Part shown: piece by piece, positions 1 to 9,045 of the stretch | How the letters are laid out: every line of letters begins with the position of its first letter | How positions within the stretch are numbered: position 1 is the first letter of the stretch | NCBI GenBank assembly: GCA_002711555.1 | Contig: PARQ01000009.1 | Coordinates: forward strand, 186,991-198,707 | Source: Rhodospirillaceae bacterium | GTDB taxonomy: Bacteria > Pseudomonadota > Alphaproteobacteria > UBA8366 | DNA: 11,717 nt | Reading direction: 5' to 3' | Translations under genes and position numbers: made by a program | The notes under the pieces: generated by a model | Told to the model about the DNA's origin: nothing | What the model saw: only the letters and a program-made list of their open reading frames with translations | Databases searched by the model: none

Positions 1-416
1 GGTCTTTTTCTGTATGGCCCAGTTTGCCCAAAACCAGTGAGCCTAACCATTACAAGTTTGGGGTTTATTCGACTCAAATCCTCATATCCGAGCCCCCATC
101 TTTCCATCGTTCCAGTACGGAAATTTTCAACTAACACGTCAGCATCAGCAATCAATTGTTTAAACAATTCTTGACCGCGAGTTTTTGAAAAGTTCAGAGT
201 AATACAGCGTTTATTGCGATTAGCCATTTTAAACCAAAGCCCGACCCCTTTTTTCTGATAACCTGTTTCGCGCAAGACATCGCCACGTGGATGCTCAATT
301 TTCAACACCTCAGCACCAAAATCAGCCAGATGCATTGCAAGCGTAGGGCCAGCTATGACGGTAGCGGCATCAATCACTTTCAAACCATTAAGAGGCAAAG
401 TTTCTATTTCATTCAT
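1..416 (-). CDS. CaiB/BaiF family (type III) CoA-transferase, N-terminal part, cut by window edge
   Basis: Reading the minus strand from ATG 416 to the window edge gives about 138 residues without a stop. The opening LPLNGLKVIDAATVIAGP, followed by LADFGAEVLKIEHPRGD, NRNKRCITLNF, LIADADVLVENFRTGTMERWG, then INPKLVMVRLTGFGQTGPY, is the N-terminal half of the Rossmann-like domain of family III CoA-transferases. These enzymes move CoA between acyl-CoA and a free acid through an aspartyl-CoA thioester. The catalytic Asp lies further on, past the edge, so it cannot be checked. The substrate cannot be told: the family includes formyl-, succinyl-, carnitine- and racemase-type members. An in-frame ATG at 452 would add 12 residues, but neither start has a good Shine-Dalgarno, and 416 matches where family members usually begin. 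The family is clear; the specificity is unknown. Confidence 0.9.
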   Translation of the reverse strand, partial: MNEIETLPLNGLKVIDAATVIAGPTLAMHLADFGAEVLKIEHPRGDVLRETGYQKKGVGLWFKMANRNKRCITLNFSKTRGQELFKQLIADADVLVENFRTGTMERWGLGYEDLSRINPKLVMVRLTGFGQTGPYRKR

Positions 417-572
417 ACCGAACACTTTGAAAGATTTAAAAAAACGCTCCATAATTAAACCAATTAGAAGTGCAGGCAGTCAACTGAGAACCGAGCCCCC
501 ATTTTCCCCGATTCTCTTTTCAACCTTTATCAAACAGCATTGCCTGTATTAATGACAACAACTATTGCGCGG

Positions 573-1055
573 GGACGCATTTGCACTTTAGAGATCTACC
601 GGGACTGCACCCTATTCAGACAAGTCTGTTGAGTCGTACTTCGCCTTGGAATTATGAATTCTATCTCCCCAAATATTCCCCGTTGTGGTGCCTGCGCGTG
701 ATATGTACTCCCACTCCGACTCACTCAACAGGCGTTCCTTGTTACCCGTCTGCTCGCTCAACTTTCTCATTGATGACTTTGCATTCCTCCCAGGAAACGC
801 TCTCCACTGGCTTTTGCCCACCTATGGGCCTGCTAAGGTAACTGCCCGCCACTGCCAACATTGATCCTACATTGCCGTCCATTTAACAACGGCAAACCGA
901 AAACCTATTTTCATCTTGTAAACCGGCTTCCCTTCTAAGTAACCCTTAGCACTCAAGTCATCTCTCTTGGATGAACCTGCCGGGATCACCAAAATCTTTA
1001 GGCAGGGCTCGCAGTCCTCAAGTACGGCGTCGGGTCGTTCGCTGTATCGTCTCAC
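573..1055 (-). pseudogene. Decayed formylglycine-generating enzyme (FGE/SUMF1)-like gene
   Basis: No single frame is open, but pieces on the minus strand fall in the order expected for the FGE-sulfatase fold. Frame 1 (about 1055-870) has DCEPCLKILVIPAGS, then KGYLEGKPVYKM and FRFAVVKW, like the family N-terminal segment DC..CPEMVVIPAGS...EGP.H.V. A second frame (about 870-748) has GGQKPVESVSWEEC, like PVxxVSWEDA. The first frame resumes (about 745-615) with RLLSESEWEYISRAGTTTG and WGD, the family hallmark RLPTEAEWEYAARAGT. After a TAG at 612-614, PVDL, a TAA at 588-590 and SANAS echo PVGSFxANAFG. So at least two frame changes and two in-frame stops break the gene, and the C-terminal half (GNVWEW, RGGSW, GFR) is not found. 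Such proteins oxidise cysteine to formylglycine in sulfatases or act as iron(II)-dependent oxidoreductases. This copy cannot make a working enzyme. Assignment is by motif reading only. Confidence 0.75.
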
Positions 1056-1194
1056 CCTACACGGGCAGCATGAAGATTGATTAAAGTCCCAAGTTTGAGA
1101 AAGAGTACGAGAAACCTGATTTTATTGATTTAGCCTCCTTAAAATTTTTTTATTCTAGGTAAATTTTTCGACTCAGTAGGTTTGATCCTAAAAA

Positions 1195-1284
1195 TGGCGG
1201 AGAGAGAGGGATTCGAACCCTCGGTGAGGTTACCCCCACACCGGTTTTCGAGACCGGCACATTCAACCACTCTGTCACCTCTCC
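1195..1284 (-). tRNA. tRNA-Ser (anticodon CGA), CCA encoded
   Basis: On the minus strand, GGAGAGG at the 5' end pairs with TCTCTCC before discriminator G and an encoded CCA (six Watson-Crick pairs and one G-U). The anticodon arm is CCGGT-CTCGAAA-ACCGG, placing CGA at positions 34-36. The T arm contains GGTTCGAATCC. A long variable arm lies between the anticodon and T arms, as expected of a class II serine tRNA, and the total length is 90 nt including CCA. It reads UCG codons. The 3' end is followed at once by a run of five T. The decayed FGE-like gene lies downstream of this tRNA. Confidence 0.96.
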
Positions 1285-1652
1285 GCAGATTATTTTTTCA
1301 TTCGAGCTTCGCGCCAATATTGTCTTAATGTGATCATTTGAGTTATGGACAATATATTGCCAGACCAATTGCCTGCGCTGAAATTGATCCTTATTGAACA
1401 CTGCAGTTTGTGTGGAAAAGTGTCAAGATTTGAACTAAAGCCCGATATAGTTTGCACCCGCTTGTTGAGAGCTTTAACTAAAAATGAAGGTAGCTGGTTT
1501 TGATTTTTTTTGGTTTCAAGCTTCCACTGAAAGTATGCACTTGGCGGTTCAGCAACCCTTTGTTTTAGGCTAGTATTCCTCTCAAAATGAGACCATCGCA
1601 AAATTACAAAAAGTATGGTGATCCAAAGCCGATAAAAGAAAGTACTGTATGT
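1285..1652. other. Intergenic stretch with no recognisable gene
   Basis: About 370 bases between the 5' end of tRNA-Ser and the VOC gene. Open frames on both strands here have no good ribosome site and no recognisable motif; the longest (minus strand, 1290-1679) is rich in hydrophobic and aromatic residues and runs into the VOC gene. The tRNA promoter should lie in 1285-1340, but I cannot pick convincing -35 and -10 boxes. The plus-strand ATG at 1587 is in frame with the VOC gene and could extend it, though no Shine-Dalgarno precedes it. Confidence 0.5.
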
Positions 1653-1958
1653 ATGGAATATGTAAGAAATTTTCACCACGCAGCAGTGTCAGTCGATGAT
1701 GTTGCCGTCGGTGTACAGTGGTATACCGATATTTTATCGGCGAGTGTGCTTTACCAAGACGAAACTTGGGCACTCCTAGGAATTGGCGATACGCGCATTG
1801 CGCTGGTCATTCCAGGCGAACACCCACCGCACCTTGCTTTTGAATGGTCAGGCGCCGGGGAATTCGGTCCTCTTGTGACCCATAGAGATGGATCTGCTAG
1901 CCTCTATGTTGAGGATCCGTTTGGTAACAAAATTGAACTGATGGAACCGCAGAACTGA
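1653..1958 (+). CDS. Small VOC-superfamily (glyoxalase/bleomycin-resistance fold) protein
   Basis: The 101-residue product starts MEYVRNFHHAAVSVDDV and ends SLYVEDPFGNKIELMEPQN. FHHAAVSVxD...WYTDIL and the closing YVEDPFGNKIEL are the two ends of a vicinal-oxygen-chelate module (beta-alpha-beta-beta-beta repeats). His at residues 8-9 and Glu near the end (IEL) fit the usual metal-binding positions, but the protein is shorter than most family members and the middle of the fold is compressed. I chose ATG 1653 because the domain begins right after it. ATG 1587 in the same frame would add 22 residues with no match to the family and no Shine-Dalgarno. VOC proteins include lyases, dioxygenases, epimerases and drug-binding proteins, so the substrate cannot be stated. 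It stands alone, with the tRNA on one side and a small unknown gene on the other. Confidence 0.8.
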   Translation: MEYVRNFHHAAVSVDDVAVGVQWYTDILSASVLYQDETWALLGIGDTRIALVIPGEHPPHLAFEWSGAGEFGPLVTHRDGSASLYVEDPFGNKIELMEPQN

Positions 1959-2103
1959 AAAAACGTGTCACAGTAAATAAATTTAGTGCCAATTGTGGTG
2001 GAATTACTACACATCAATAGCTGTGTCTTTTGAAATACACGGACGGATGCATTTAGAAGACAAACTTACTTCATATAGCCGCCAGTAGGCACAGGAGCAC
2101 GAA

Positions 2104-2271
2104 ATGGCAAAAAATAGCAGTCCTGGGGATACCTCGTTAAATTCAAAACTTCTAGACCCTGATCCTGACAAGCGAATTTGGGAGTACGATGGGGACGGCA
2201 ACCGAATATATAAAATCAATCAAGGATTCATTTCTAAACGTCTCTACACTGAGGGTTTTAAACAACGTTAG
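2104..2271 (+). CDS. Unrecognised 55-residue hydrophilic protein
   Basis: An AGGAG at 2093-2097 lies six bases before ATG 2104, a near-ideal ribosome site, and the frame runs 55 codons to TAG. The product is MAKNSSPGDTSLNSKLLDPD followed by PDKRIWEYDGDGNRIYKIN and a basic end (FKQR). It is highly charged, with no signal peptide, no membrane segment and no cysteine. The central WEYDGDGNRIYKIN stretch looks like a beta hairpin with a turn at DGDGN. I do not recognise a family. The opposite strand also carries a 70-codon frame, but that has no ribosome site. The gene stands alone between the VOC gene and a minus-strand gene. It is probably real because of its start site; the function is unknown. 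Confidence 0.6.
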   Translation: MAKNSSPGDTSLNSKLLDPDPDKRIWEYDGDGNRIYKINQGFISKRLYTEGFKQR

Positions 2272-2307
2272 AAAATGGGCACGCTGCTCATCGAGCACTG
2301 TCGCATA

Positions 2308-2327
2308 TACTATGGATTACTATGGAT
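2308..2327. repeat. Perfect tandem duplication of a 10-bp unit
   Basis: TACTATGGAT occurs twice head to tail (2308-2317 and 2318-2327) in the intergenic stretch between the 55-residue gene and the minus-strand 89-residue gene. With only two copies, slippage is a sufficient explanation. It lies inside a 41-codon frame (2275-2400) that has no ribosome site and is not called as a gene. Confidence 0.7.
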
Positions 2328-2396
2328 CGCGCGCATTTTCCCACCCGCATGTATCCGACTTTGCGTAAAATTACCTAAAGATCACTGCAACATTCA

Positions 2397-2666
2397 TTAA
2401 AACCTTTTAACGACCGAGCGATTCATTGATAACGTTCCGCCTAACCGGTTCAGACTGGTATGCTCCGGCAAGGTTGCCTCAAGGTCATGCAAAACCTTGT
2501 CTAACGTCTGACCACTAATAGGAACTTCATCTTTGTCATAACTAAGCCTGAACAACACATCACTCTCCAACTCTAGTTTTGTATCTCTATTTCCATCAAC
2601 AGTGATCAGGTAGTCCAAGCTTATTGAAATGCGGAGAGGGGGTGCTGTATTTTGATTAGCGTGCAT
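2397..2666 (-). CDS. Unrecognised 89-residue protein
   Basis: The frame opens at ATG 2666, with AGGAGG (plus-strand cctcct at 2671-2676) four bases upstream and a sigma70-like promoter just beyond, so expression is well supported. The product starts MHANQNTAPPLRISISLDYL, then ITVDGNRDTKLELESDVLFRL, suggesting alternating beta strands. A helical SGQTLDKVLHDLEATLPEH follows, and the end is basic (SVVKRF). There is no signal peptide, membrane segment or cysteine. I cannot place it in a family. It lies downstream of, and in the same direction as, the hydrolase gene, but has its own promoter. A small cytoplasmic protein of unknown role is all that can be said. Confidence 0.75.
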   Translation of the reverse strand: MHANQNTAPPLRISISLDYLITVDGNRDTKLELESDVLFRLSYDKDEVPISGQTLDKVLHDLEATLPEHTSLNRLGGTLSMNRSVVKRF

Positions 2667-2692
2667 TTTTCCTCCTGAAAAATATTATTTCC

Positions 2693-2721
2693 CTTATACT
2701 AAGATGGTAATGCATCATCAA
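2693..2721 (-). promoter_or_regulatory. Sigma70-like promoter of the 89-residue gene
   Basis: On the minus strand TTGATG (2721-2716) is followed after 17 bases by TATAAG (2698-2693): four of six and five of six consensus matches at the optimal spacing. The expected RNA start is about 20-25 bases ahead of the ATG, leaving room for the AGGAGG ribosome site. This is read from the consensus only. Confidence 0.6.
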
Positions 2722-2758
2722 TGTCGTTACTCGCCCTGCGCACTAGTTGAGTTGTGCG

Positions 2759-3652
2759 TCATTTGCTACTGACCATATTTTCCGCATGAACCTTAGGATA
2801 TTTGCCGGTCTTTAGAAAAGATACTACATCCTTGAGTGTTGATGCCATGCCTGTAAAGGGGAAAGTAAGGGAAGCAACAGTCATCCCATGTCCAATACCC
2901 TGATAAATATGTGCAAATGCCCTATTCCCTATCTCATTCATTCTTTGGGCCAAAGCTGCGCTATTTTCTGGAGAGACAGCAGTATCTTGACTTCCGTGGA
3001 TAAGTAAAACATCTGGTGCTCCAAGGCCAACCCTCGCTATGGGACGCGTTAGGTTCTCCGACACACCCGCGAAAACATCTTTAACCGAATGAATCTTTGA
3101 AGGGTAAAACGCATACGGGCCCGATAGACCAATCCAACGCCCCAAGGTATCCTCGGCTAACTTAAATTTCCCGAGATACTCCCCGTCAAGAACAAGTAGT
3201 GCGGCTATGTGAGCACCTGCAGAGTGCCCCATCAAATGAATATTTTTATTTAGCCCTCCATATTTTCCTATGTTTTCTGTGGTCCATGCGATGGCCTCAG
3301 CACCATCTTTCACAAAGATTGGAAATTGTACCTCGGGATACAACCTGTAATCGGGTACCACTACAACGAAACCTTGCTGTGCGAGAGCATTCCCCACAAA
3401 CGCATATTTTTCCCTACTTCCCCGCTTCCAACTACCTCCGTAAAAAAATAAAATAGTGGGTAACGGGCCTTCCATCCAAACTGGACGGTAAATGTCCAAT
3501 CGCTGTTTTTCATGTGATCCGTATGCAATCCCAGCGCTGACGATTATATTCTCACTATTTGCCAAAGAATTTATCATGCCAAATGGTGAGCAAGCACTTA
3601 TGCCAAAAGCAGTTACAACAGCCCCAACCAAAACTTTTAATGCAATGTTCAT
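2759..3652 (-). CDS. Alpha/beta-hydrolase (esterase/lipase-like) lipoprotein
   Basis: The 297-residue product begins MNIALKVLVGAVVTAFGISAC, a lipoprotein signal peptide with a lipobox (ISA-Cys21), so it should be lipid-anchored outside the cytoplasm. The hydrolase fold follows: FFYGGSW at 69-75 forms the oxyanion region (the common HGGxW with Tyr for His), PDYRLYPEV at 100-108, the nucleophile elbow GHSAG with Ser144, Asp223 in HGSQDTAVSP and His255 in GIGHGMT. This completes a Ser-Asp-His triad of the carboxylesterase / BD-FAE-like group. The substrate is unknown; a short-chain ester or similar is a guess. I chose ATG 3652 because it gives the signal peptide. The same frame is open to 3835, but that extension would cover the rplU promoter and start. 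The ribosome site is weak. It is divergent from rplU. Confidence 0.88.
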   Translation of the reverse strand: MNIALKVLVGAVVTAFGISACSPFGMINSLANSENIIVSAGIAYGSHEKQRLDIYRPVWMEGPLPTILFFYGGSWKRGSREKYAFVGNALAQQGFVVVVPDYRLYPEVQFPIFVKDGAEAIAWTTENIGKYGGLNKNIHLMGHSAGAHIAALLVLDGEYLGKFKLAEDTLGRWIGLSGPYAFYPSKIHSVKDVFAGVSENLTRPIARVGLGAPDVLLIHGSQDTAVSPENSAALAQRMNEIGNRAFAHIYQGIGHGMTVASLTFPFTGMASTLKDVVSFLKTGKYPKVHAENMVSSK

Positions 3653-3707
3653 ATAAAAATATACGCAGAGGATTGTCTTATGGATGCGAGAAAAACCTCC
3701 AAAATCG

Positions 3708-3735
3708 TTGACTTGAACAGTTTGCGGCGTATAGT
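3708..3735 (+). promoter_or_regulatory. Sigma70-like promoter of rplU-rpmA
   Basis: TTGACT (3708-3713) and TATAGT (3730-3735) are five of six matches each to the -35 and -10 consensus, with a 16-base spacer. Transcription would start near 3742, giving a leader of about 60 bases before the rplU ATG. It lies in the gap between the divergent hydrolase lipoprotein gene and rplU, which fits its role. Confidence 0.7.
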
Positions 3736-3802
3736 CGCGCGTTACTATAGAGGTGAGATGTCTCTTTAAATGATGGTTACACTCATAAATGAAGATAAAA
3801 AA

Positions 3803-4273
3803 ATGTTTGCAGTAATCAAAACTGGCGGAAAGCAATATAAAGTTGCCAAAGATGACGTAGTTCGGGTTGAAAAGTTGGACGCGAAGCCTGGCAGCAAGAT
3901 AGCTTTTGATAATGTTCTGATGGTTGGTGATGCTACAGCTCGCACTTTTGGTACACCCCTAGTTGAGGGCGCAAGCGTTGCTGGAACAGTCATGGAACAA
4001 GGTCGAGACGATAAGGTTCTAGTTTTCAAGCGCAAGCGGCGCCAGGGTTATCGCCGTCTTAAGGGGCACCGGCAGCACGTGACTTTGGTTAAGATAACAA
4101 ATATCATCACCAACGATAAAAAAGCCTCGCCCCCTAAAAAAAAGATCAGTGCTAAAGGCAACCCTGAGAGAAAAGTTGCAGCTAAAAAAAAGAAGAACAC
4201 AGCAAAAAAGACTAGTTCAAATAACAAATCAGCTGCAAAAAAACCTGCAAGCGGCGATTTAAAAAAGGAATAA
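3803..4273 (+). CDS. rplU: 50S ribosomal protein bL21 with lysine-rich C-terminal tail
   Basis: The first 101 residues are canonical L21: MFAVIKTGGKQYKVAKDDVV at the start, KPGSKIAFDNVLMVGD in the middle, and KRKRRQGYRRLKGHRQ with VKITNI at the end. L21 binds 23S rRNA in the large subunit. The family is usually about 103 residues; this one has 156. Residues 102-156 form a low-complexity tail with 18 Lys plus Ala, Ser, Asn and Pro, which is probably disordered. Two runs of eight A (4136-4143 and 4184-4191) lie in the tail and are slippage-prone. ATG 3803 starts the family match and has GAAG eight bases before it; ATG 3770 would add 11 foreign residues. rpmA follows after six bases, so the two are co-transcribed. 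Confidence 0.97.
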   Translation: MFAVIKTGGKQYKVAKDDVVRVEKLDAKPGSKIAFDNVLMVGDATARTFGTPLVEGASVAGTVMEQGRDDKVLVFKRKRRQGYRRLKGHRQHVTLVKITNIITNDKKASPPKKKISAKGNPERKVAAKKKKNTAKKTSSNNKSAAKKPASGDLKKE

Positions 4274-4279
4274 TTACAA

Positions 4280-6820
<2,541 letters not shown>

Positions 6821-6827
6821 ACAATAG

Positions 6828-8108
6828 ATGAGCGAGAAGATCGATAAACTCAAAGATATAGCCACGTGTGTGCGAACTATTGCTGCTTCAGCGCGAACAG
6901 CAACACGCGAGCTGGCATTGGCTTCTTCTTTTGCCCGAAATGATGCACTTGTCCATGCTGCTGATGCCATTCGTGCAAGTAACGCTGCAATAAAAACTGC
7001 AAATGTCACCGACATGACCTTTGCCAAAAAAAAGGGTGTTAATGGTGCCATGCTCGATAGGCTGATGCTTGATGATACTCGGATTGAAGCTATCGCAAAC
7101 GGCCTGGAAAGTGTGGCTGAGCTTCCTGATCCTCTGGGGAAGGTCTTAGGAAATTGGAAAAGACCAAATGGGTTGGAAATATCACGCGTTAGCGTTCCAC
7201 TAGGCGTCATAGGCATCATTTATGAGAGCCGGCCTAACGTAACTGCAGATGCAGGCGGCCTTTGCCTTAAATCCGGAAATGCAGCAATTCTGAGAGGCGG
7301 ATCTGAAAGTTTAAATTCCTCAGAAAAAATAGCAGCGTGTTTACGAAAAGGTCTTACGGCTGCTGGCCTACCAGCAAATGCTGTCCAATTAATCCCAACC
7401 CGGGATCGTGCAGCTGTTGGAGAAATGCTCAAGGCAGTTGGTCTCATCGATGTAATTGTTCCACGTGGGGGGCAATCACTCACAGAACGTGTCATCAAAG
7501 AGTCAAAGGTGCCAACGCTTGCCCATCTTATCGGTAATTGCCATGTATATATACATACTGATGCGGAGATAGAAATGGCACTCCAGGTAACCGTGAATGC
7601 TAAGTTGCGTCGACCAGGAATTTGCGGTGCAGCCGAATCTCTCCTCATTGATCGTGCCATAGTAAAAAAAATATTACCTAAATTAACAGACAACCTGGTG
7701 AATGGTGGCTGCATACTGCGCGGTGACCCTGAATGCCGTCAAATTGAGCCACGCATAGAATGTGCGAGTGAACAGGACTGGGGTACAGAGTATTTAGACA
7801 AGATTATTTCGGTAAAAATTGTTGAGGGGGTGGATGAAGCAATCAAACATATAAATCAGTATGGCTCTAGTCATACTGAGGCCATCCTCACGAATAATAA
7901 TAATGCAGCAACTCGTTTTCTTAATGGTGTTGATAGCGGGATTGTTATTCATAATGCATCCACGCAGTTTGCGGATGGCGGTGAATTCGGAATGGGTGCT
8001 GAGATTGGAATTGCAACGGGAAAGTTGCATGCCCGAGGACCTGTCGGTGCCGATCAACTCACTAGTTACAAATATCATGTTCGAGGGAACGGTCAGACCA
8101 GAGCATAA
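6828..8108 (+). CDS. proA: Glutamate-5-semialdehyde dehydrogenase (gamma-glutamyl phosphate reductase)
   Basis: ProA reduces gamma-glutamyl phosphate with NADPH to glutamate semialdehyde, the second proline step, and works with ProB, encoded just upstream. The 426-residue product is full length. Landmarks are RVSVPLGVIGIIYESRPNVT (120-139), GNAAILRGGSE (150-160), LIGNCHVYIH (234-243), the active-site Cys266 in AKLRRPGICGAAE, and the closing STQFADGGEFGMGAEIGI and HARGPVGADQLTSYKYHV. The ATG is seven bases after the proB stop. The best Shine-Dalgarno, GAGGAG at 6808-6813, lies inside proB, about 14 bases upstream, so coupling to proB translation is likely. A proC-type reductase, needed for the last step, is not in the window. 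Confidence 0.97.
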   Translation: MSEKIDKLKDIATCVRTIAASARTATRELALASSFARNDALVHAADAIRASNAAIKTANVTDMTFAKKKGVNGAMLDRLMLDDTRIEAIANGLESVAELPDPLGKVLGNWKRPNGLEISRVSVPLGVIGIIYESRPNVTADAGGLCLKSGNAAILRGGSESLNSSEKIAACLRKGLTAAGLPANAVQLIPTRDRAAVGEMLKAVGLIDVIVPRGGQSLTERVIKESKVPTLAHLIGNCHVYIHTDAEIEMALQVTVNAKLRRPGICGAAESLLIDRAIVKKILPKLTDNLVNGGCILRGDPECRQIEPRIECASEQDWGTEYLDKIISVKIVEGVDEAIKHINQYGSSHTEAILTNNNNAATRFLNGVDSGIVIHNASTQFADGGEFGMGAEIGIATGKLHARGPVGADQLTSYKYHVRGNGQTRA

Positions 8109-8113
8109 ATTCT

Positions 8114-8143
8114 ATTCACTAGGTGTACCTTCGCCTCGTGAAT
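8114..8143 (+). other. Imperfect 12-bp hairpin after proA
   Basis: ATTCAC (8114-8119) pairs with GTGAAT (8138-8143). Inside it, after one mismatch, AGGTG (8121-8125) pairs with CGCCT (8132-8136, one G-U), leaving a six-base loop. It begins five bases after the proA stop, but no T run follows, so it is not a standard intrinsic terminator. It could be a rho-related 3' structure or an mRNA-stabilising hairpin. The rest of the proA-nadD gap (8144-8289) holds nothing I recognise. Confidence 0.5.
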
Positions 8144-8289
8144 GAGAGATATCTGTTCCTGCAAAAAGAATAAAACGACAGGTGGGTAGAATACCCTCTA
8201 CGAAGGCATCACAATGTTTTGTTCTTACCAGCAGACCAAAATCATGTGGAAATTGATACTGTACTTCTTGCCAGCGGGCCCGAGATAGT

Positions 8290-8964
8290 ATGAATTGTAA
8301 CCTACAATATCCTTTTTGCTGGAAAGAAGGGCTTTCTGTATTGAAAAACTGTCGTTTTCCTTTCCCTGGTCGTAGAGTTGGTTTGTTAGGAGGCTCCTTT
8401 AACCCAGCTCATCGTGGTCATCGGTTAATCAGTATAGAGGCAATAAAAAGGCTACGATTGGATGCAGTGTGGTGGTTAGTTACGCCTCAAAATCCACTTA
8501 AAAAATGCAATAATTCGGCTAAGCTCCAAGAGCGTTTGAAATATGCCAGCAAATTCGCCAACCACCCTCGCATATGGGTCACTGACGTGGAACGTAAATT
8601 CGGTTCCCAATATTCAATTGACACCATCAAATGGTTGAAACGAAAATTCCCAACTCGTAAATTTGTATGGCTTCTTGGAGCTGATAATCTGGCACAAATG
8701 CCGCTCTGGAAGGACTGGCCTAAAATTTTCGACTCAATACCCATTGCGGTTTTTAATCGCCCATCATATTGTCACCAGGCTTTAGCCGGATTAGCAGCAG
8801 AGCGATTTCGGAGATCGCAGCATAGAGAGCAATATGCACGTTTTTTAATAGATACGGCGCCACCTGCGTGGGTGTTTATACACACCCCAGGAGACCCAAT
8901 CTCATCAACAGCGATTAGGCTTGTCCAAAACCAAAATTCTGAACCCCATAGATTGAATAAGTAG
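8290..8964 (+). CDS. nadD: Nicotinate-nucleotide adenylyltransferase
   Basis: NadD adenylates nicotinate mononucleotide with ATP to deamido-NAD, the penultimate step of NAD synthesis. The nucleotidyltransferase signature is clear: RVGLLGGSFNPAHRGH (29-44) with the ATP-binding HxGH-type motif, then VWWLVTPQNPLK, a central FVWLLGADNLAQMPLWKDW, IPIAVFNRP and the closing GDPISSTAIR. Length is 224 residues. The first 17 residues (from ATG 8290) look unlike the family. An in-frame TTG at 8341, with GAAGG ten bases upstream, would give a more typical N-terminus, so the true start may be 8341. The gap of about 180 bases after proA is large for this cluster. rsfS and rlmH follow, the usual order in alphaproteobacteria. 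Confidence 0.95.
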   Translation: MNCNLQYPFCWKEGLSVLKNCRFPFPGRRVGLLGGSFNPAHRGHRLISIEAIKRLRLDAVWWLVTPQNPLKKCNNSAKLQERLKYASKFANHPRIWVTDVERKFGSQYSIDTIKWLKRKFPTRKFVWLLGADNLAQMPLWKDWPKIFDSIPIAVFNRPSYCHQALAGLAAERFRRSQHREQYARFLIDTAPPAWVFIHTPGDPISSTAIRLVQNQNSEPHRLNK

Positions 8965-9031
8965 AGCATTCTCAGTTAGTACAGATACTCGAGGGTGACC
9001 CGATTAACCATAGCAACCTAAAAAATTTATT

Positions 9032-9037
9032 AAAGGA
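9032..9037 (+). promoter_or_regulatory. Probable ribosome-binding site of rsfS
   Basis: AAAGGA sits five bases before ATC 9043 and eight bases before ATA 9046, directly after the in-frame TAA at 9031-9033. It is the only Shine-Dalgarno-like sequence ahead of the conserved rsfS frame and therefore points to one of these rare codons as the start. Confidence 0.5.
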
Positions 9038-9045
9038 TACATATC

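Noticed and set aside
581..841. Plus-strand 86-codon frame
   Set aside because: It lies opposite the FGE-like pseudogene, whose minus-strand pieces match a known family; the plus frame has no ribosome site or motif.
1290..1679. Minus-strand 129-codon frame upstream of tRNA-Ser
   Set aside because: It has no ribosome site and no recognisable motif, with a composition rich in Phe, Ile, Trp and Ser. It overlaps the start of the VOC gene and the 5' flank of the tRNA.
2285..2297. TGCTC-ATC-GAGCA inverted repeat
   Set aside because: A five-base stem with a three-base loop and no T run is expected by chance in a stretch of this length.
2275..2400. Plus-strand 41-codon frame after the 55-residue gene
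   Set aside because: No Shine-Dalgarno, it contains the 10-bp tandem duplication, and its composition is unlike a folded or membrane protein. It is not supported as a gene.
2739..2758. CGCAC/GTGCG hairpin beside the hydrolase stop
   Set aside because: The stem is only five pairs with a ten-base loop and no T run, too weak to call a terminator.
3653..3835. N-terminal extension of the hydrolase lipoprotein
   Set aside because: The frame is open, but it would cross the rplU promoter and start and bury the lipoprotein signal peptide 61 residues inside the protein.
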